DNA of 7,176 bases from Pseudomonadota bacterium (GTDB lineage Bacteria > Pseudomonadota > Alphaproteobacteria > Rhizobiales > Methyloligellaceae): the NCBI GenBank assembly GCA_022567275.1, contig JADFHH010000083.1:1-7176 (forward strand). The letters run 5' to 3'. Under the pieces are notes generated by a model. That model was not told where the DNA came from. It saw only the letters and a list, made by a program, of their open reading frames with translations, and did not search any database. The stretch's first letter is position 1; each line of letters begins with the position of its first letter. This document shows, in pieces, positions 6,734-7,176 of this stretch. The translations under genes were made by a program, and so were the position numbers.

Positions 6734-6740
6734 CTAGCCA
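6725..6740. other. Break point joining two divergent gene remnants
   Basis: Family similarity to the minus-strand dehydrogenase stops at about 6733, and similarity to the plus-strand cyclase begins at about 6725, so the break lies within or beside these bases, perhaps with a few bases shared. Both genes point away from the break and both have lost their 5' parts and promoter region. A deletion in a divergent gene pair would give exactly this; so would a false join in an assembly. No insertion sequence, target duplication or attachment site is visible. Confidence 0.7.
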
Positions 6741-7018
6741 CGGCGATTGGCCCCCATGGGCCGGGCCCACTGAGGCCGGATATATGCGAGGAATATAAAA
6801 GGGAAACCGGGCATGATGTGCTAGAAGACTTCCCTGAGTGGGAGCCCTGCCATAACCAGATATTGCGTAATGGCATTATGGGCTATGAAAACGTCGGTGG
6901 CGATATTGACCTGGTTCTCGGCAAGAGGGTCACCCTTTCCGGCTTCCCTATCCGCTGGGTGAAGGGCGACGGCTCTATTGTGAGACTGGTAGCCATGGTG
7001 GATGAGGGGGACCAGTAG
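6725..7018 (+). pseudogene. Cyclase-family (kynurenine formamidase-like) metal hydrolase, 5' end lost
   Basis: C-terminal 97 residues of a protein of the cyclase family (PF04199 type), metal-dependent amidases/hydrolases related to kynurenine formamidase. The fragment opens with DHPLATAIGPHGP, continues with H43 in PCHNQILRNGIMGYENVGGD and ends KRVTLSGFPIRWVKGDGSIVRLVAMVDE. The conserved His-then-Glu pairing (HNQIL...MGYEN) and the closing GDGSxVRLVA strand are what I recognise. The N-terminal half, with the family's metal-binding HxGTHxD motif, is missing. The same frame stays open leftward to about 5867, but that part is antisense to the TcuA-like remnant and is not cyclase sequence, so automatic callers may report a false 383-residue protein here. 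It is followed 47 bases later by a start with a strong ribosome site, which suggests an original operon. GC falls to about half here, below the left flank. Confidence 0.75.
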
Positions 7019-7053
7019 TATCCCCCTGCCTGGTTCGTTATGTCAAGCTAAAT

Positions 7054-7060
7054 AGGAGAG
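7054..7060 (+). promoter_or_regulatory. Strong ribosome binding site of the last gene
   Basis: AGGAGAG at 7054-7060 stands 5 bases before the ATG at 7066. It is the best Shine-Dalgarno site in the window and makes this start secure. Confidence 0.8.
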
Positions 7061-7065
7061 AATAG

Positions 7066-7176
7066 ATGAAAAAGATTCAATTAGGTCAGGTAAAGCCCTA
7101 TGACGCCCCGGGACATTCCAATATGATTGCTCTCCGGCTGAACGGCAAAGACGAGACCGGAGCCGAGAAGTTCTCC
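7066..7176 (+). CDS. Start of a small protein, possibly a cupin, cut by the right edge
   Basis: Only the first 37 residues are present (MKKIQLGQVKPYDAPGHSNM...). The text KPYDAPGHSNMIALRLNGKDETGAEKF resembles the opening of cupin-domain proteins found beside cyclase-family and catabolic genes, where such a strand precedes the first cupin motif; the metal-binding motif itself lies beyond the window, so the family is a guess. The gene begins 47 bases after the cyclase-family remnant on the same strand and would have been in one operon with it, probably for breakdown of a small organic acid or amide. There is no signal peptide in the visible part. The frame is clean and the ribosome site strong, so that it is a gene is much surer than its family. 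Confidence 0.7.
   Translation, partial: MKKIQLGQVKPYDAPGHSNMIALRLNGKDETGAEKFS

Noticed and set aside
6745..6772. GC-rich self-complementary stretch around GGGCC/CATGGG right of the break, as a recombination site
   Set aside because: It is explained by the Ile-Gly-Pro-His-Gly-Pro-Gly-Pro codons of the cyclase fragment.

Overview
The window looks like chromosomal or metagenomic-contig DNA from an alphaproteobacterium. The basis is high GC in most genes, an alphaproteobacterial-type UDP-glucuronate epimerase, a solitary TadG-like von Willebrand protein and a compact RTX serralysin. This is judged by family resemblance only, and genus cannot be called. It holds two complete sugar-nucleotide genes, one complete TadG-like gene, two genes cut by the window edges, and two gene remnants that meet head to head at a break.

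Layout, left to right. (1) 1-1183, minus: a serralysin-type secreted zinc metalloprotease with RTX calcium-binding repeats, whose C-terminus runs off the left edge. (2) 1184-1806: a gap of about 620 bases with an AT-rich stretch, a candidate promoter for the protease and a small inverted repeat, but no convincing gene. (3) 1807-1850: a perfect 21-bp inverted repeat with a 2-base spacer that also contains the last codons and stop of the next gene. (4) 1834-4143, minus: a two-gene operon. A TviB/WbpO-type UDP-sugar 6-dehydrogenase comes first, then, 3 bases later, a UDP-glucuronate 4-epimerase-type enzyme. Together they would supply a nucleotide-activated uronic acid for surface polysaccharide. 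(5) 4449-5759, plus: a membrane-anchored TadG-like protein with a von Willebrand A domain and a striking Asp/Glu run, apparently started at a TTG codon. (6) 5780-6733, minus: the C-terminal two thirds of a TcuA-like FAD-dependent dehydrogenase, without its FAD-binding N-terminus. (7) 6725-7018, plus: the C-terminal 97 residues of a cyclase-family (kynurenine formamidase-like) hydrolase. (8) 7066-7176, plus: the beginning of a small protein, possibly a cupin, running off the right edge.

The most noteworthy points are the break near 6725-6736, where two divergent genes have both lost their 5' ends and base composition changes, and the long perfect palindrome that supplies the C-terminus of the epimerase. 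I see no convincing new multi-gene system. The break could be a real deletion or an assembly chimera, and the sequence alone cannot separate these.
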